Shown: piece by piece, positions 51,591 to 52,371 of the stretch
How positions within the stretch are numbered: position 1 is the stretch's first letter
How the letters are laid out: every line of letters starts with the position of its first letter
Source: Flavobacteriales bacterium
GTDB taxonomy: Bacteria > Bacteroidota > Bacteroidia > Flavobacteriales_D > Crocinitomicaceae
Length of the DNA: 52,371 nt
NCBI GenBank assembly: GCA_947470515.1
Contig: CANITF010000021.1
Coordinates: forward strand, 1-52,371
Reading direction: 5' to 3'
The notes under the pieces: generated by a model
Told to the model about the DNA's origin: nothing
The model's input: only the letters and a program-made list of their open reading frames with translations
Database searches by the model: none
Program-made: the position numbers and the translations under genes

Positions 51591-52371
51591 ATGATGAACA
51601 GAATCCTATTATCAATAACCATTTTTATAACTTGTTTTGGTTTTTCTCAAACAATAGAGATACAGGAAGCAATAGATAATAACAAAATTGAATATTCAAT
51701 TACTGGAAGTTGGGATTATAACGACCCTAAAGAATATTTAGACTCAGATGGACAATATTTTGGGAAGTGTATGACAATAACTATTCGAAATAAATATAAT
51801 GACACAATTCCATTATCTATTCCAAATGGGCTTTTATTAATGTGCGATGATACAACCGTTCAAGATATGCTCATAACTAAACCAATGTTCGTTTATTTAT
51901 TTCCTAGACAAAAAAAAACTTTTCAGCTTTATGCAATGTGCTCTGAAATACACGATGCAATGCCAGGTAAACAAAAGAAGTATAAAGTTGGAAAGATGGC
52001 TAATGGAGATCTTGTCAGAATTGCTTACAAAATTGATGAAATGTTTATGCACAATATTGTCGGACAAGGAGCTGTTTGGGCATGCTCCGACAATGCCACC
52101 GAAAACGATTTAAGAACATATGGTGCTACAGATGCTTCTCTAAAATTGACAATTGAGTTATTAGATCAAGCTCAAGTTAAAACTAAATTAAATCCACCAA
52201 TTAATGAACCTGTAAAAGTTGATTCAATAAAACCAAAAGATAAAGCATCAAACAAAAATTTAATTTCTAAAAATCAAGGTTTAACAATTGAATGGCTTTA
52301 TGTGTATCTGATTTCAGGATTGTTTTTAATATTATTGATTTACAGCGCATATTTAACAATTCAAAAAAGAA
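51591..52371 (+). CDS. exported membrane-anchored protein of unknown family (C-terminus cut by window edge)
   Basis: ATG 51591 (or 51594) opens a frame that runs to the window edge (260 residues seen). It has a signal peptide (NRILLSITIFITCFGFSQ), an extracytoplasmic domain to about 190, a lysine- and proline-rich linker (about 190-228) and a membrane helix (about 234-252, WLYVYLISGLFLILLIY). Its domain shares order and short motifs with the protein at 17577-18443: LYAMCSEIHD versus IHAYCSEHSD, and AVWACSDNAT versus IVWAITDNTP. Function unknown. Confidence 0.7.
   Translation, partial: MMNRILLSITIFITCFGFSQTIEIQEAIDNNKIEYSITGSWDYNDPKEYLDSDGQYFGKCMTITIRNKYNDTIPLSIPNGLLLMCDDTTVQDMLITKPMFVYLFPRQKKTFQLYAMCSEIHDAMPGKQKKYKVGKMANGDLVRIAYKIDEMFMHNIVGQGAVWACSDNATENDLRTYGATDASLKLTIELLDQAQVKTKLNPPINEPVKVDSIKPKDKASNKNLISKNQGLTIEWLYVYLISGLFLILLIYSAYLTIQKR

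Overview
The window looks like a chromosomal segment of a low-GC member of the phylum Bacteroidota, most likely order Flavobacteriales (Crocinitomicaceae/Fluviicola-like). This placement is inference from gene content and signals. The signals include several promoters of the Bacteroidota type (TTTG, about 19 bases, TAnnTTTG), a protease with a type IX secretion C-terminal domain, a DUF5606 protein, a START-like protein, an ExbB-ExbD-ExbD-TonB/PstS-like/TPR cluster, and a dihydroorotase-like protein of the flavobacterial kind. No prophage, transposase, CRISPR array, rRNA or replication origin was seen.

Layout. 1-2 kb: a cut-off membrane protein gene, a membrane protein, and a lipoprotein gene with a decayed partial duplicate beside it. 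2-10 kb: helicase, thioredoxin reductase, protein-L-isoaspartate methyltransferase, acyl-CoA carboxylase beta subunit, GNAT acetyltransferase and M13 metallopeptidase. 9.9-10.3 kb: two tandem-repeat arrays and a strong bidirectional terminator. 10.3-17.3 kb (minus strand): TPR protein, PstS-like binding lipoprotein, small membrane protein, TonB, two ExbD, ExbB and a second TonB, which together form an energy-transducing complex for outer-membrane uptake. 17.5-21 kb: an exported protein of unknown family, LuxC-type acyl-CoA reductase, ferredoxin, SRP RNA and a transaldolase-family enzyme. 21-28 kb: an NTF2-like protein, two divergent subtilisin-family proteases, a DUF5606 protein and oligoendopeptidase F. 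28-33.5 kb: SlyD-like isomerase, a three-gene overlapping operon headed by an exported YidD-like protein, a large exported protein of unknown function, and tRNA-Met with two degenerate copies of its 3' end. 33.5-42.5 kb: isoprenylcysteine-methyltransferase-like protein, START-like protein, LptF/G permease, two glycosyltransferases, RibBA, LolD-like ATPase, TIGR02757 protein and a glycine-rich lipoprotein. 42.6-46.6 kb: BatA-domain protein, dihydroorotase-like protein and a SAM methyltransferase. 47-51.4 kb (minus strand): a MarR-controlled operon of regulator, small protein, MFS transporter and outer-membrane beta-barrel protein. The right edge cuts a gene whose product resembles the unknown exported protein at 17.6 kb.

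Most of the window is housekeeping. The most interesting points are: promoter boxes ending exactly four bases before the start codon of four unrelated genes (leaderless transcripts); a MarR operator palindrome filling the promoter spacer; one short hairpin repeat family found dispersed, amplified in tandem, and built into a terminator; a tRNA-Met gene trailed by two relic copies of its 3' end plus terminators; the exported YidD-like operon; and an undescribed exported domain seen twice. All similarity statements come from reading translated sequence by eye; no database search was run.
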